From NCBI GenBank assembly GCA_016235865.1, contig JACRIK010000021.1, positions 177,668-241,667 of the forward strand: 64,000 nucleotides of DNA, read 5' to 3'. The stretch comes from Planctomycetota bacterium. Its GTDB lineage: Bacteria; Planctomycetota; MHYJ01; JACQXL01. Both the position numbers and the translations under genes were made by a program. Below, one piece after another: positions 43,901-53,411 of this stretch. The notes under the pieces are model-generated. The model made no database searches. It was not told where the DNA came from and saw only the letters and a list, made by a program, of their open reading frames with translations. The number at the start of each line of letters is the position of its first letter. Positions within the stretch are counted from its first letter, which is position 1.

Positions 43901-46900
43901 GGGGCGTCAACCAATGTGGCAGTATTGGCAGTCATGGTTGAGACCCGTGAGTTCCAGGCATCTGCCTGGGTACGGCTGCCGCTCCAGTTAGTATTTATAT
44001 TAAACGTTCCGGTAACGGTCAGCGGGCCGTCTGCGCCTGAGCCGCGATAGTCCGGATAGGTGGTAAAGGTCAGGTTTCCGCCCAGTGTGGTGCCGCCGGA
44101 GTTGGTGGCCCTTAACCTGAAGTAGTAGGTGGTGCTGGCGGCCAGAGAGGTTGAAGTCAGGGTAACACTGACCGGAACGTCTGAGGTGCCGCTGCCGGCG
44201 TTCTGGATGGTGGTGCTGTTGCCGTAGGTGATGGTGGTGCCCCATTCAAAGTAGTAGTCGGTATTATTCCCGTTGGGATTAACCGTGCCGTTTAAGGTGG
44301 CCCAAGTTACGGTAATAACCGTGGCCGGGTCAGTGGTGACTATGGGCGCGGTGCTGACTGAGATTATATTAAAGGCATTTGAGGTGGCGCTGATAGTGCC
44401 GGAGAGCGCCGTGGCGCTTAAGACATAGCCGGTGCCGGCCAGGCTGATACTTAAATCATTAAAGGTGGCAATGCCGGATGCGTCGCTGTTTCTGGTGAGC
44501 GTGCCGGCCATGGTTGTGCCGTTGGTGGTTGTTATTGAAACCGCGGTGTTGGAAACCGGATTGCCTACTTGGTCCCTGACCAGGATTGTTATGGCCGGAG
44601 AGATGGTATTTCCGGCATTGGTATCGGTTGGCTGCTGGATAAAGGTAAGTGTAGATGATGAACCAGAGGCGGTGACCGAGAACGGACTGGATGTGGCAGA
44701 TATTAAGGTGCCGCTGGTGGCGGTCAGGGTTCGATTGGCGCCGATGCCGTAAACGGTCACGCCGGTAAAGGTGGCCAAGCCGCCGGAGGCCGGGACATTG
44801 GTGGTGGTTCCAGAGAGTGTGGAGCCGGCGCTGACGGTAAGAGAGACCGGATTAGTGGCCGTGATAACATTATTGTCGTATTGGTCGCGGATGATGACGG
44901 TAACCGCCGGGGCGAAGGCCGCGCCGGAGATTGTATCGGTCGGTTGCTGGACGAATGCCAACTTATTGGGCGATGCCGGATTGACGGTAACGCTATTGCT
45001 GGCTGAGGTGGCGGTCAGGGCGCCGGAGGTAGCGCGGATGGTGATGGTCTCAGCCCGGTTATAGGTGGTAGCTGTAAATGTAGCTACTCCACCGGATGCG
45101 GCCACGGTATTGCCCGAGGCGAATCCAGTAGTGCCGGTGACAGTCACGACCGTGACGCTGGCATTGGTCACCACCCGGTTATTATACTGGTCGGTAATCT
45201 CGGCGCTGAATGAGGCCCAGGAACTGCCGGCAATCTGGGGCGAGGCGGGTTGGGTGACCCAGAGCAGTTTACTGGCATTAGCCGGATTGATGGTGAAATT
45301 GCTGGAGGAAGTAGTGGTGCAACCGATTGCCGAGGCGCTCAAGGCGTAAGTCCCGGTCAGGGTGATACTCAGATTATTAAATGTCGCCAGGCCCGATGAA
45401 TCGCTAGTTTGTGCGAGTGAGCCACTCATTAATGTTCCATTAGTGGTGGTGACAGATACCGAGACGCTGGGTACATAATTGCTATAGACATCCCGGACCC
45501 GGATGGTCATGGCCGGCGAGATGCTCTGACCGGCGGTGGTATCAGTCGGCTGCTGGACGAATATGATATTATTTGCGCTGGCCGGATTGATGGTGAAGTT
45601 ACCGGAGGCAGTAGTGGTGCAACCAATGGCCGAGGCGCTTAAGCCATAGGTGCCGGCCAGGGTCATACTGAGATTATTAAACGAGGCCAGGCCGGCGCCA
45701 TCGCTGGTCCTGGTGAGCGTGCCGCTTATGGCCGTGCCGTTAGTGATGGTGAGCGATATCGAAACCGACGGCACGGTGTTGCTATATGCGTCCGTGGACC
45801 GAACGGTAATTATCGGCGCGATGGTTTGCCCGGCAGTGGTGGTGCTGGGCTGCTGGACAAATGCCAGGGTGCTGGCTGTGGCCGGATTTATGACAATGCT
45901 GTTGCTGACTGCAGTAGAAGTAATACCTCCTGATGTGCCGCGGATAGTGATGGTCTCGGCGGTATTATATTTTAGCGCACCAAAGGTGGCCAGGCCGGAC
46001 GATGCCGTGGTTGTGTAGCCGGAGGCAAATCCGCCTATGCCGGTGGCGGTAACCATAGTCATCACCGTAGAACTATCCGTGACACAGCGGTTGCCGAAGG
46101 AATCGATTACCTCAATACTAAATGAGCTCCAGGTATTACCGGCTGTCTGGGGCGAAGCGGGCTGGGTGACCCAGCGCAACTGGTTAGCCGGGCCGGTCAG
46201 GTTATTGACCGTAATCGCGGTGCTGGTGCCTTGCTTGCTGTTGGCGTCAATGGCTGTGATGGTGAAGCCGTCCGGCGGCGTGCCGTCGTGCCGGGCCCGG
46301 TAATAAATGGTGGCTACTCCGCCGCTGAGGTTATAAGTGCCGGTGGTGGTGATATATGAGTTATTGGTGTAGAAGGTAATGGTCGGGGTGGCTGTGACCA
46401 CGGCGGTGGTAATAGTAACGGCGGTGGAGGTGCTGACCGTATTATCAGAGATATCCTTAGCCGTGACAACCGCGCTTTGGGTGCTCCAGGATATTACGGA
46501 TGAACTGGCCGGTACGACCGTGTAATAACTTATGCCGCCCGGAACGATTGTAAGGGTCCGGTTGGCGGTTTTGGTTGGGGTCGCCACCGAGGTGGCGGTA
46601 ATGGTCACTGTTCCGATTGATAAGCCGGTGAGTTTATCCACATTGAGCGTGGCCGTGCCGGTGCCGTTTGTTTTGGTCCAGGTATGGGTGTCAGGGACAA
46701 TGTTGTTGGCTGCGTCTTTGGATGTGGCAGTACAGAGATATTCCACACCAGACCCGATGGAGCCAGATGGTGTTGAGACCGTGACCGAATTGACTGCGCC
46801 GGGTATGACCGTGACTGTTTTACCGCCGGACTTGGTTGGAGCAGATACCGATGTAGCGGTAATGGTAACCGTGCCTGACAAGACGCCGGTGAGTTTGTCC

Positions 46901-49449
46901 ACACTCCGGTTGGCTGTGCCCGAGCCATTGGCATTAGACCAGGTGTATGTGTCCGAGACAAGATTACCTGCTGCATCTGTAGAGGTGGCGGTATATGACG
47001 ATGTCTGGATACCGGAGGTAATCGGGTCGGAGCCGGATACAGTGACTGTGTTAATGGCGCCGGGGATGACTAACACTGTCTTACCGCCGGACTTGGTTGG
47101 GGATGAGGCCGAAGTCGCGGTGATGGTGACCGTGCCTGATAAGACGCCGGTGAGCCTGTCCACACTCCGGGTGGCAGTGCCGGTACCGTTGGCGTTGGTC
47201 CAGGTAAATGTATCAGCCACCTGATTAGTGGCTGCGTCACGCGAGACCGCGGTATATGATGATGTCTGGATACCGGAGGTAATCGGGTCGGAGCCGGACA
47301 CAGTGACTGTGTTAATGGCGCCGGGGATTACGGTGACGGTCTTACCGCCGGACTTGGTCGGAGCCGCCACCGAAGTCGCGGTGATGGTGACCGTGCCTGA
47401 TAAGACGCCGGTGAGCCTGTCCACACTCCGGGTGGCAGTGCCGGTTCCGTTGGCATTGGACCAGTTATATGTATCCGATACCGTATTGCCGGCGGCATCG
47501 CGCGAGACCGCGGTGTATGATGATGTCTGGATGCCGGAGGTAATCGGGTCAGAGCCGGTCACAGTGACCGTAGCCACTGAGCCCGGCACCACGGTCAGGG
47601 TGCTGTTACCTGATTTGCTCGGAACCGCCACCGAGGTGGCCGTAATAGTGACCGTGCCGATTAATGTGCCGGTGATTCTATTTACGTTGAGCGTAGCCGA
47701 GCCCGTTCCGTTGGACTTGGTCCAGGTAAATGTATCGGTCACGGTATTGCCGGCCGCGTCACGGGATGCGGCGGTGCAGGTATATTCCACGCCGGATGAG
47801 ATGGAACCGCTGGGCGCCGAGACCGAGACCGTGGAAATCGCGCCGGGCGCCACTGTGACGGTCTTGCCGCCGGATTTGGTCGGGGCAGCCACCGAGGTGG
47901 CGGTGATGGTAACGGTACCGGCCAGGACGCCGGTGAGTTTATCGACACTCCGGGTGGCAGTGCCGGTGCCATTGGCATTAGACCAGGTGTATGTGTCTGA
48001 TAGAGTGTTACCGGCGGCATCGCGCGAGACCGCGGTGTATGACGAGGTTTGGATTCCTGAGGTAATCGGGTCAGAGCCGGTTACAGTGACTGTGCTAATG
48101 GCGCCGGGCAGGACTATTACGGACTGTCCGCTGGACTTGGTCGGCGCAGTGTTGGAGGTGACGGTGATGCTGACCGTGCCCGAGAGCACGCCGGTAAGTT
48201 TATCGATACTGAGATTGGCCGAACCGGTGCCATTGGCCTTGGTCCAGGTGTAGGTGTCAGGGATAATATTGCTGTTGCTGTCATAGGATACGGCCGTATA
48301 TGATGAAGATTGGACACCTGAGTTTATGGAAGACGAGCCGGTCACGACTACAGTAGCAACAGGTCCGGCATTGACGGTCAGGGTCGGAGATGCCTTGGTG
48401 CGTCCGGCCCGGTCTGTGGCAGTAAGGACCATTGAGCCGGCCAGGGTTATCCTGACATAGATCGTGGCAGTTCCGTTAGTCATGGTATATGTGCCGGTGG
48501 AATTGGCAATGGTTAAAGCATTATTACTGTAATAGGTCAGGCCGGTGCCGGAATTCATGGTCAGGGTAAATGGGTTATGCGAGGTGACCAGCGCATTATT
48601 GGAATTGTAGGCCGTGACAGTCATGGTCACGCCATTGCCGGCGGTAATGGTAGTGGCGGTGGGTGTGATGGTATAGGATTTTATCGGCCCGGTCACGAAG
48701 GAATAGGTGGAAGACGACCGGATGCCGAATGGGTTATAGGCATCTACCTTCCAGTAATAGCGGGTTGTTTCGGTCAATCCGGCCGAGGTTGGAATCTGGA
48801 TACTCAAGTCACCAGGCCTGGTCGTGTCCGTATAAAGCGGCGAGGCGAAACCGGAGTCGTTATCTAGATAGATGGTGTATTTGGTTTCCTTGGGCGCATT
48901 GGTCCAGTTGAATTCAGGGGTTAAAGACATTCCGGAATCATTATTAACCGGCGTAGCCAGGTTGAATGTGTTTGGTGCTGTGCCGCCTGCTGATGTATAA
49001 AAGCATGATGGGTCATTCGATGAAATGGTTGTGCCATAGGCATTTACGGCCTTGACCCGCCAGTAATACCAGACCCCGCCCCATAATAAGCCAAATGGAA
49101 CGGATTGTTGGGTGGTATTTTGTCCTAAGGTGGTGGAGTAAACCATATTAGCCGCTGAGAAATCATCCTCCTTGGCGATTTCCAGGATGTAACTTGTGGC
49201 GTTGCTTGAGGCGTTCCAGGCTACGGGCACGGATGTTGAGAAGACGTCAATATTAATAGAGCCGTCAATTGGCCAGGTGGTCTGGAAAGTTCCGGGTATC
49301 GGAGCGCTGCTGCCGGAACCTCCGCCGGATTTCTTGCGGTTTAAACAACTGTTACTTAGCAGGAGTAATGAAATGGCAATGCTGATTACAGCGATAGTTT
49401 TAATGAGGTGTCCGGGGTAATGTTTTGATGAGTCCGATTCTGGAATCAT
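40966..49449 (-). CDS. Giant secreted multi-domain surface protein (2827 residues)
   Basis: The N-terminus has a hydrophobic signal and a lipobox-like LSNSC (Cys35), followed by a G/S linker and two FN3-like domains (residues about 45-250). Then come an Ig-like region and seven tandem Ig-like repeats of about 87 residues (about 360-975; core SDPITSGIQTSSYTAVSRDA), nearly identical in DNA. Next are filamin/invasin-type repeats (FVQQPTDTTAGQSISPAMTI), two 'NPNG' FN3 units (GTVNPNGNNTDYYFEWGTT), and two large glycine-rich modules each starting PDYRGSGADGP. It is probably a surface adhesin or sheath component. The opposite strand shows long open frames that are shadows of the repeats. No Shine-Dalgarno of note; a hairpin lies just upstream. 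Confidence 0.88.
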   Translation of the reverse strand: MIPESDSSKHYPGHLIKTIAVISIAISLLLLSNSCLNRKKSGGGSGSSAPIPGTFQTTWPIDGSINIDVFSTSVPVAWNASSNATSYILEIAKEDDFSAANMVYSTTLGQNTTQQSVPFGLLWGGVWYYWRVKAVNAYGTTISSNDPSCFYTSAGGTAPNTFNLATPVNNDSGMSLTPEFNWTNAPKETKYTIYLDNDSGFASPLYTDTTRPGDLSIQIPTSAGLTETTRYYWKVDAYNPFGIRSSSTYSFVTGPIKSYTITPTATTITAGNGVTMTVTAYNSNNALVTSHNPFTLTMNSGTGLTYYSNNALTIANSTGTYTMTNGTATIYVRITLAGSMVLTATDRAGRTKASPTLTVNAGPVATVVVTGSSSINSGVQSSSYTAVSYDSNSNIIPDTYTWTKANGTGSANLSIDKLTGVLSGTVSITVTSNTAPTKSSGQSVIVLPGAISTVTVTGSDPITSGIQTSSYTAVSRDAAGNTLSDTYTWSNANGTGTATRSVDKLTGVLAGTVTITATSVAAPTKSGGKTVTVAPGAISTVSVSAPSGSISSGVEYTCTAASRDAAGNTVTDTFTWTKSNGTGSATLNVNRITGTLIGTVTITATSVAVPSKSGNSTLTVVPGSVATVTVTGSDPITSGIQTSSYTAVSRDAAGNTVSDTYNWSNANGTGTATRSVDRLTGVLSGTVTITATSVAAPTKSGGKTVTVIPGAINTVTVSGSDPITSGIQTSSYTAVSRDAATNQVADTFTWTNANGTGTATRSVDRLTGVLSGTVTITATSASSPTKSGGKTVLVIPGAINTVTVSGSDPITSGIQTSSYTATSTDAAGNLVSDTYTWSNANGSGTANRSVDKLTGVLSGTVTITATSVSAPTKSGGKTVTVIPGAVNSVTVSTPSGSIGSGVEYLCTATSKDAANNIVPDTHTWTKTNGTGTATLNVDKLTGLSIGTVTITATSVATPTKTANRTLTIVPGGISYYTVVPASSSVISWSTQSAVVTAKDISDNTVSTSTAVTITTAVVTATPTITFYTNNSYITTTGTYNLSGGVATIYYRARHDGTPPDGFTITAIDANSKQGTSTAITVNNLTGPANQLRWVTQPASPQTAGNTWSSFSIEVIDSFGNRCVTDSSTVMTMVTATGIGGFASGYTTTASSGLATFGALKYNTAETITIRGTSGGITSTAVSNSIVINPATASTLAFVQQPSTTTAGQTIAPIITVRSTDAYSNTVPSVSISLTITNGTAISGTLTRTSDGAGLASFNNLSMTLAGTYGLSASAIGCTTTASGNFTINPASANNIIFVQQPTDTTAGQSISPAMTIRVRDVYSNYVPSVSVSVTTTNGTLMSGSLAQTSDSSGLATFNNLSITLTGTYALSASAIGCTTTSSSNFTINPANASKLLWVTQPASPQIAGSSWASFSAEITDQYNNRVVTNASVTVVTVTGTTGFASGNTVAASGGVATFTATTYNRAETITIRATSGALTATSASNSVTVNPASPNKLAFVQQPTDTISGAAFAPAVTVIIRDQYDNNVITATNPVSLTVSAGSTLSGTTTNVPASGGLATFTGVTVYGIGANRTLTATSGTLISATSSPFSVTASGSSSTLTFIQQPTDTNAGNTISPAITILVRDQVGNPVSNTAVSITTTNGTTMAGTLTRNSDASGIATFNDLSISLAGTGYVLSATALSGTISATSNAFNIISVSTAPIVTTDPATVITVTWATLNGTVNPNGNNTDYYFEWGTTITYGNSTTIQNAGSGTSDVPVSVTLTSTSLAASTTYYFRLRATNSGGTTLGGNLTFTTYPDYRGSGADGPLTVTGTFNINTNWSGSRTQADAWNSRVSTMTANTATLVDAPSGAISPGDEVILISLKGSSTAFTNTGNYEFLRVASVAGNVVTFAWPKIRYYGDATGSDANCGSTQYVMLQRIPNYSGVAVPWDTNLTCSAWNGATGGVLAFRGLNTVSVGSTDTPATRTAYVSAYGVGLRGGTGVARSSNAPAGETYFGGLYSSGAQAGSFSSYNGVATPNPGGAGGGSSATDSSSSTVGSVGTTGPAGGGGGAAYSVSYFSLAGGGGGGGYGTVGQPGVGTISGTITATAGSGTTGGRGGDRLAGVPWTPEAGGGGGGGTYGDTTQLPYRAYLGAGGGAGGGSYGTGGEQTGGSGGTGGGFICIGANTVIVYYNQAGSTTDNAYIYAGGLAGVTPNTVARSCPGGGGGGSGGSIYIQASVITNQNIYGIATFGGTGGTSPYYSGGGGGAGRTYLQYDSFSGYSPAPSTGPTVNTNSAVTITYNSAVLSGTVNPNGADTNYYFEWGTTITYGNTTALQNAGNGTIDVSVSAPITSLVVSTTYYFRIVATNSSGTSYGSPLSFTTILPDYRGSGADGPITVTSGFNINTQTQQTTRTGTADAVIWTIDVNIPSGQSTISSTGARPTGFAVNDEVIIINLQGTASSYTNVGLYEFKRIIALPDNYSITLVSPLTNSYNGTTQRIIVQRVPNYTDVTISGSSSELFCNYWNGSTGGVMAFRANGTITINSTCYINASARGHRGGTGTTCNGSSEAGESYIQPRYASGGTATSSSATNAQSQNPGGGGGGGGYSTNGTISYTGNAAAGTIGPAGGGAGGLYDTSGNGFYFGGSGGGGGYGSVGLAYGVGSPGSSTIGGAGGQGSSDFGADAGGGGLYGDSTQLNRRAYLGAGGGAGGGVSDDYAEVISGTNAGTGGGFLFIGANVISNTGYIIANGGVGIDYYEATYATAGLGGGGAGGSAVLRVNTITNSGTISANGGRGGQDGWGDYGGAGGAGRLYYECNGYSGNTPQTRNGSAVEQSTYYYAGAPNE

Positions 49450-49454
49450 TCTAT

Positions 49455-49496
49455 TAGACCTCTACCCTCACACCAATGTATTGGTGTACGGGTCTA
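49455..49496 (-). promoter_or_regulatory. Nested hairpin upstream of the giant surface gene
   Basis: ACACCAAT (49470-49477) and ATTGGTGT (49480-49487) are perfect complements with a 2-base loop; an outer stem TAGACC (49455-49460)/GGTCTA (49491-49496) encloses them. It lies 6-47 bases upstream of the start codon on the minus strand, in the 5' leader or operator position. A 16-base near-perfect palindrome could bind a dimeric regulator. Confidence 0.6.
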
Positions 49497-49551
49497 CTAT
49501 ATAATTATACCCCAATGCGAGGTTAAATCAAGAGAAATATGGAAAATTTCT

Positions 49552-52263
49552 TTATCTGACCGGTTTCAGGTCGGACCAGTTCTTGCCCCTGGAAATATCC
49601 ACCCTTAACGGAACGGATAACTCCACATTAAAGCCGCCTTTAAAGTTTTCCATCTCGTCGCGGATTAACGGCAGGGCTTTCTTTTCCTCATCAGCCGGGA
49701 CTTCAAAGACCAGTTCGTCGTGCACCTGCAGTATCATCCGGGTCCGGAGTGATTCCTTAATCAGCCGTTGGTGGATATTTATCATAGCCAGTTTCATCAG
49801 GTCGGCGGCCGTGCCCTGGAGCGGCGCATTGACCGCCACCCGCTCGGCAAAACTGCTCACCGCCTTGTTGGGGTTGTTGATTTCCGGCAGTTGCCGTTTC
49901 CGGCCCAGGAGGGTGGTGATGAATCCGGTCTGATGGGCCTGCTGGATGGATTTGTCAACATACGCCTTGACGCCCGGATAACGGGCAAAGTAACTGTCAA
50001 TATACGACTGGGCCAGGCCGTGGCTGATATTGAGCTCCGTGGCCAGGCCGTGCGAGGACATACCGTAGATGATGCCGAAATTGATGGTCTTGGCCAGGCG
50101 GCGCATATCGCTTGAGACCATATCCTCCGAGACTGAGAATAGTTCCGAGGCGGTCCTGGTGTGGACATCCTGATTGGTCTCAAAGGCGTTCAGCAATGAT
50201 TTATCCTGGCAGAAATGGGCCAGCAGGCGCAGTTCTATCTGGGAATAGTCCGCGCTAATCAGGAAGAAACCTTTGGCCGGGATGAATGCCTCGCGGATGC
50301 GTCGGCCTTCCTCGGTCCGGACCGGGATATTCTGGAGATTGGGGTTGCTGCTGCTCAGTCGTCCGGTGGCGGTAATGGTCTGGTTATAGGAGGTGTGGAC
50401 CCGGCCGGTCTTCTTATTGACCAGCAGGGGCAGGGCGTCAATATAGGTATTGACTAATTTGGAGAAGGAACGGTATTCCAGGATTTTAGCCGGCAGTTCG
50501 TGTTTGTATGATAGCCGGGTCAGGGTTTCATTGTCCGTGGAAAATCCGGTCTTGATGCGCCGGGCGCCGAATTCCTTGAGCAGGGGAGCCAAAACCTCCT
50601 GGAGCTGTTTGGGCGAATCAATATTGAATTCCTTTTCGGCTGATTTGTAGATAGTTGTCTTGAGCCGGTCGATCCGGGCCTGGAATTCCTTGGATAACTC
50701 GGACAGGAATTCGGTGTCTATCCTGACGCCGGTAGTTTCCATATCGGCCAGGACTTCAATCAGCGGGATTTCCAGTTTGGCGTAGAGGTCCTGCAGCCCG
50801 GCTTGCTTCACCTGGGGCAGCAGGATTTTCCCGGCCAGGAAGGTGATGTCCGCATCCTCAGCCGAATAATCCCTGGCCTGGTTGACCTCAACCTGGTTGA
50901 AAGTGATTTCCTTTTTTCCGGCGCCGACCACGTCTTTATAGGTAGTGATTTGATGGCCCAGGAGTTCCTGGGCGATATCCTCCAAACTATGCCCGCGCCG
51001 GGCCGGATTCAGGATATACGATGCAATCATAATGTCGTCAATCGGCTGGGCGATTTTAATGCCGGCCTGTCCGAAGACCTGCATATCAAACTTGAGGTTC
51101 TGGCCGATTTTGCGCTTGTCCGGGTCGGCCAGCAGTGGTTTGAGTTTGGCCAGCACGTCCTTGACCGGCAGTTGCTTGGGCGCGCCGATGTAATTGTGCC
51201 TCAGGGGAATATAATACGCCTCGTGTTCCTGGCAGGACAGCGAGATACCTACGATATCGGCCGAGACCGGTTCCAGTGAGTTGGTTTCCACATCCACGGC
51301 GAATTCCTTTGCCTTAGCCAGTTCGCTTAATAATTTATCGAATGTTTGCTGGTCAATGACCAGATGGTAATTTTCGGAAGAGACGGTTTTTACCGGCGCT
51401 AATTCTTTCAGGAACTTGGTGAATTCCAGTTCTTTAAACAGGGCCTGTAGTTTTTCAATGTCGGGCTTGCCGGGCCGGTATTTGTCGGGCTCGCCAGCCA
51501 AAGCGGGCTCTATTTTTATGGTGCTGAGTTGTTTGCTCAGCCGGGCCAGTTTGATATTTTCTTGGTTAGAGAGGGTTTCCCTTAACTTCTCTTTCTTTAT
51601 CTGGGCCGTGTTCTTAAGCAGGTTGTCCAGGGATGAGAACTGCTTAATCAGTTCCACCGCGGTCTTTTCGCCGATGCCCTTGACGCCCGGGATATTGTCC
51701 GAGGTGTCGCCCATCAAGGCAAAGACATCGGTAATCCCATCGCCAATGGTGCCGAACCGTTCTCGGACCTCAGCCAGACCGGTGCGCTTGTCTTTCATGG
51801 TGTCCCAGAGCGTGACGCGGTCCGAGACCACCTGGGTCAGGTCCTTGTCGCCGGTGATAATTACTACGTCAAATCCTTCTTTTTCCGCCTTTTTGGCGAT
51901 ACTGCCGATCAGGTCGTCTGCCTCCAGGCCGCTCTTCTCGGCCACCGGAATATTATAAGCCCGGACAATGTCCTTGATATAGGAAATCTGGGGCTTGAGT
52001 TCGTCCGGCATCTCAGGCCGGTTGGCCTTGTAGTCGGAATAAAGTTCCTTGCGGAAGGTCGGGCCGGGCATATCAAACGCCATGACTAAGTATTCCGGCT
52101 TGGTATCGCTGATGACCTTAAGAAGCATGGAGGTGAATCCATAGATGGCGTTGGTGGGCAGTCCCTTGGAGGACGCCAGATTCCTGATAGCGTGGAAGGA
52201 ACGATAGATATATGACGAGCCGTCGATGATGAATAGTTTCTTGAGCGATGATTCTTTAGGCAT
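49552..52263 (-). CDS. polA: DNA polymerase I
   Basis: A 903-residue family A polymerase with all three domains. The 5' nuclease starts FIIDGSSYIYRSFHA. The 3'-5' exonuclease keeps its acidic residues (DVETN, QNLKFDMQVFG, and YSAEDADITF). The polymerase domain has motif A SADYSQIELRLLAHF, motif B RLAKTINFGIIYG and motif C QVHDELVFEVP. It processes Okazaki fragments and fills repair gaps. An ECF sigma gene lies 13 bases upstream on the same strand, so the two are probably co-transcribed. Confidence 0.97.
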   Translation of the reverse strand: MPKESSLKKLFIIDGSSYIYRSFHAIRNLASSKGLPTNAIYGFTSMLLKVISDTKPEYLVMAFDMPGPTFRKELYSDYKANRPEMPDELKPQISYIKDIVRAYNIPVAEKSGLEADDLIGSIAKKAEKEGFDVVIITGDKDLTQVVSDRVTLWDTMKDKRTGLAEVRERFGTIGDGITDVFALMGDTSDNIPGVKGIGEKTAVELIKQFSSLDNLLKNTAQIKKEKLRETLSNQENIKLARLSKQLSTIKIEPALAGEPDKYRPGKPDIEKLQALFKELEFTKFLKELAPVKTVSSENYHLVIDQQTFDKLLSELAKAKEFAVDVETNSLEPVSADIVGISLSCQEHEAYYIPLRHNYIGAPKQLPVKDVLAKLKPLLADPDKRKIGQNLKFDMQVFGQAGIKIAQPIDDIMIASYILNPARRGHSLEDIAQELLGHQITTYKDVVGAGKKEITFNQVEVNQARDYSAEDADITFLAGKILLPQVKQAGLQDLYAKLEIPLIEVLADMETTGVRIDTEFLSELSKEFQARIDRLKTTIYKSAEKEFNIDSPKQLQEVLAPLLKEFGARRIKTGFSTDNETLTRLSYKHELPAKILEYRSFSKLVNTYIDALPLLVNKKTGRVHTSYNQTITATGRLSSSNPNLQNIPVRTEEGRRIREAFIPAKGFFLISADYSQIELRLLAHFCQDKSLLNAFETNQDVHTRTASELFSVSEDMVSSDMRRLAKTINFGIIYGMSSHGLATELNISHGLAQSYIDSYFARYPGVKAYVDKSIQQAHQTGFITTLLGRKRQLPEINNPNKAVSSFAERVAVNAPLQGTAADLMKLAMINIHQRLIKESLRTRMILQVHDELVFEVPADEEKKALPLIRDEMENFKGGFNVELSVPLRVDISRGKNWSDLKPVR

Positions 52264-52276
52264 CAGTGATTACTGG

Positions 52277-52858
52277 TTAATCTTCCTTGATATATTTCTT
52301 TAGCCGTTCTTTCAGGTTCTGGCGCGCCCGCCAGAGTATGGATTTCACGGCCGGGACCGATTGTTTCATCGTCCGACCAATTTCTTCATACGACATTCCT
52401 TCATACTTGTCAAGGATGATAGCCATTCTTTGCTGGGCCGGCAGTGAGTCAACGGCTGATTTGACATCCAGCCGGACCTCTTTTTGGTGGAAGGTGTCAA
52501 CTATCGGTTCGCTGTTATCCTTGAAGCCGAAGTCATCTGAGAAGTCCGTGGCCTTGGTCTTGCGCCGGGATGAGTCCCGGATTTCATTGACGCAGAGATT
52601 ATGGACTATGGTAAAGAGGTAATACTTGAACTGGGTAGTGGGCGTGTACCGGTCCCGGGCCTTGTAGATTCTCAGGAATACTTCCTGGGTCATATCCTCG
52701 GCATAAGAGCGGTCGTTGATATAGCGGGAAATAACGCCGAAGACCATCTGCTGGTATTTGCCGAAGAGTGAGTTGAAGGCGTCCTTATTGCCCTTCTGGA
52801 ACTCCCGCATCAGAATGGCATCCTCATCGTTCACTAATTGTTTATTATTTTCTGTCAT
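52277..52858 (-). CDS. ECF-type RNA polymerase sigma factor
   Basis: ATG 52858 (MTENNKQLVNDEDAILMREF) is preferred over a TTG ten codons earlier. The 193-residue product has sigma region 2 (NSLFGKYQQMVFGVISRYIN and AEDMTQEVFLRIY) and region 4 (LPAQQRMAIILDKYEGMSYE, EIGRTMKQSVPAVKSILWRA). It belongs to the extracytoplasmic-function group. It sits between polA and a YdjM-like gene, which in turn is next to a Ser/Thr kinase, an arrangement that would fit signalling from the envelope. Typical anti-sigma zinc motifs are not seen nearby. The start overlaps the upstream gene by 14 bases. Confidence 0.9.
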   Translation of the reverse strand: MTENNKQLVNDEDAILMREFQKGNKDAFNSLFGKYQQMVFGVISRYINDRSYAEDMTQEVFLRIYKARDRYTPTTQFKYYLFTIVHNLCVNEIRDSSRRKTKATDFSDDFGFKDNSEPIVDTFHQKEVRLDVKSAVDSLPAQQRMAIILDKYEGMSYEEIGRTMKQSVPAVKSILWRARQNLKERLKKYIKED

Positions 52859-53411
52859 TGTGTTTATATTTGTTAACGGTCTGGACAAATAACCTGTCTG
52901 CCCGGGCTGAGAATACCTCCAGCGGAGAGAATCCCTTTTTCCAGGCCAGGATAAAGACCAGCACGAACATTATTATAGTAATGACGAAATTCTGCCAGCC
53001 GTTTAAAGGCCACTGGTCCTGCCAGCTCAGGTTCATTGATGAAAAGGGCACCAGATACGGCACAGTCCAGATATCGCCAGTCCGCGGTCCCCTGGCCCCG
53101 ACCAAATCACACAGCAGGTGCAGGTTAAATACGCCAAAGAAGATAAGGGCAGTGAATAACCTCCTTTTCGCCATCAGCAATACGGCGAGCGCGCCGACCA
53201 CGGCCGTGGTAAGATTATGGGTCAGTTGATGATGGTATTCCTGATAATAATACCAGGCGTATTTTGACGGAAATAACACGTCAGCTACGATTCCCAGCGC
53301 GTCTATATCTGGTAATACACCTCCCAATGTAATTAGAATCCTGTCCCGTTTGTCTGCGCCGGCCAGGGCAGCGGTATTCCAGCTGATTAGGAAATGGGTG
53401 ATTGGATTCAT
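52845..53411 (-). CDS. YdjM-like membrane-bound hydrolase (LexA-regulated family)
   Basis: A 188-residue protein matching the YdjM/DUF457 family: MNPITHFLISWNTAALAG at the N-terminus, LGGVLPDIDALGIVADV, then YHHQLTHNLTTAVVGALAVLL and LHLLCDLVGARGPRTGDIW. The histidine/aspartate residues (H6, D35, D37, H58, H59, H63, H88 region) form a predicted metal site inside the membrane. About four hydrophobic segments follow the usual order. Family members are called metal-dependent hydrolases, with unknown substrate. It overlaps the kinase gene by four bases and the sigma gene by 14, so translation is coupled. Confidence 0.82.
   Translation of the reverse strand: MNPITHFLISWNTAALAGADKRDRILITLGGVLPDIDALGIVADVLFPSKYAWYYYQEYHHQLTHNLTTAVVGALAVLLMAKRRLFTALIFFGVFNLHLLCDLVGARGPRTGDIWTVPYLVPFSSMNLSWQDQWPLNGWQNFVITIIMFVLVFILAWKKGFSPLEVFSARADRLFVQTVNKYKHNDRK

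Noticed and set aside
46532..48253. Long open frames on the plus strand opposite the giant surface gene (230 and 341 codons)
   Set aside because: They mirror the 87-residue repeats, consist of V/T/P/A-rich shadows, and have no start signals; repeat composition explains them.
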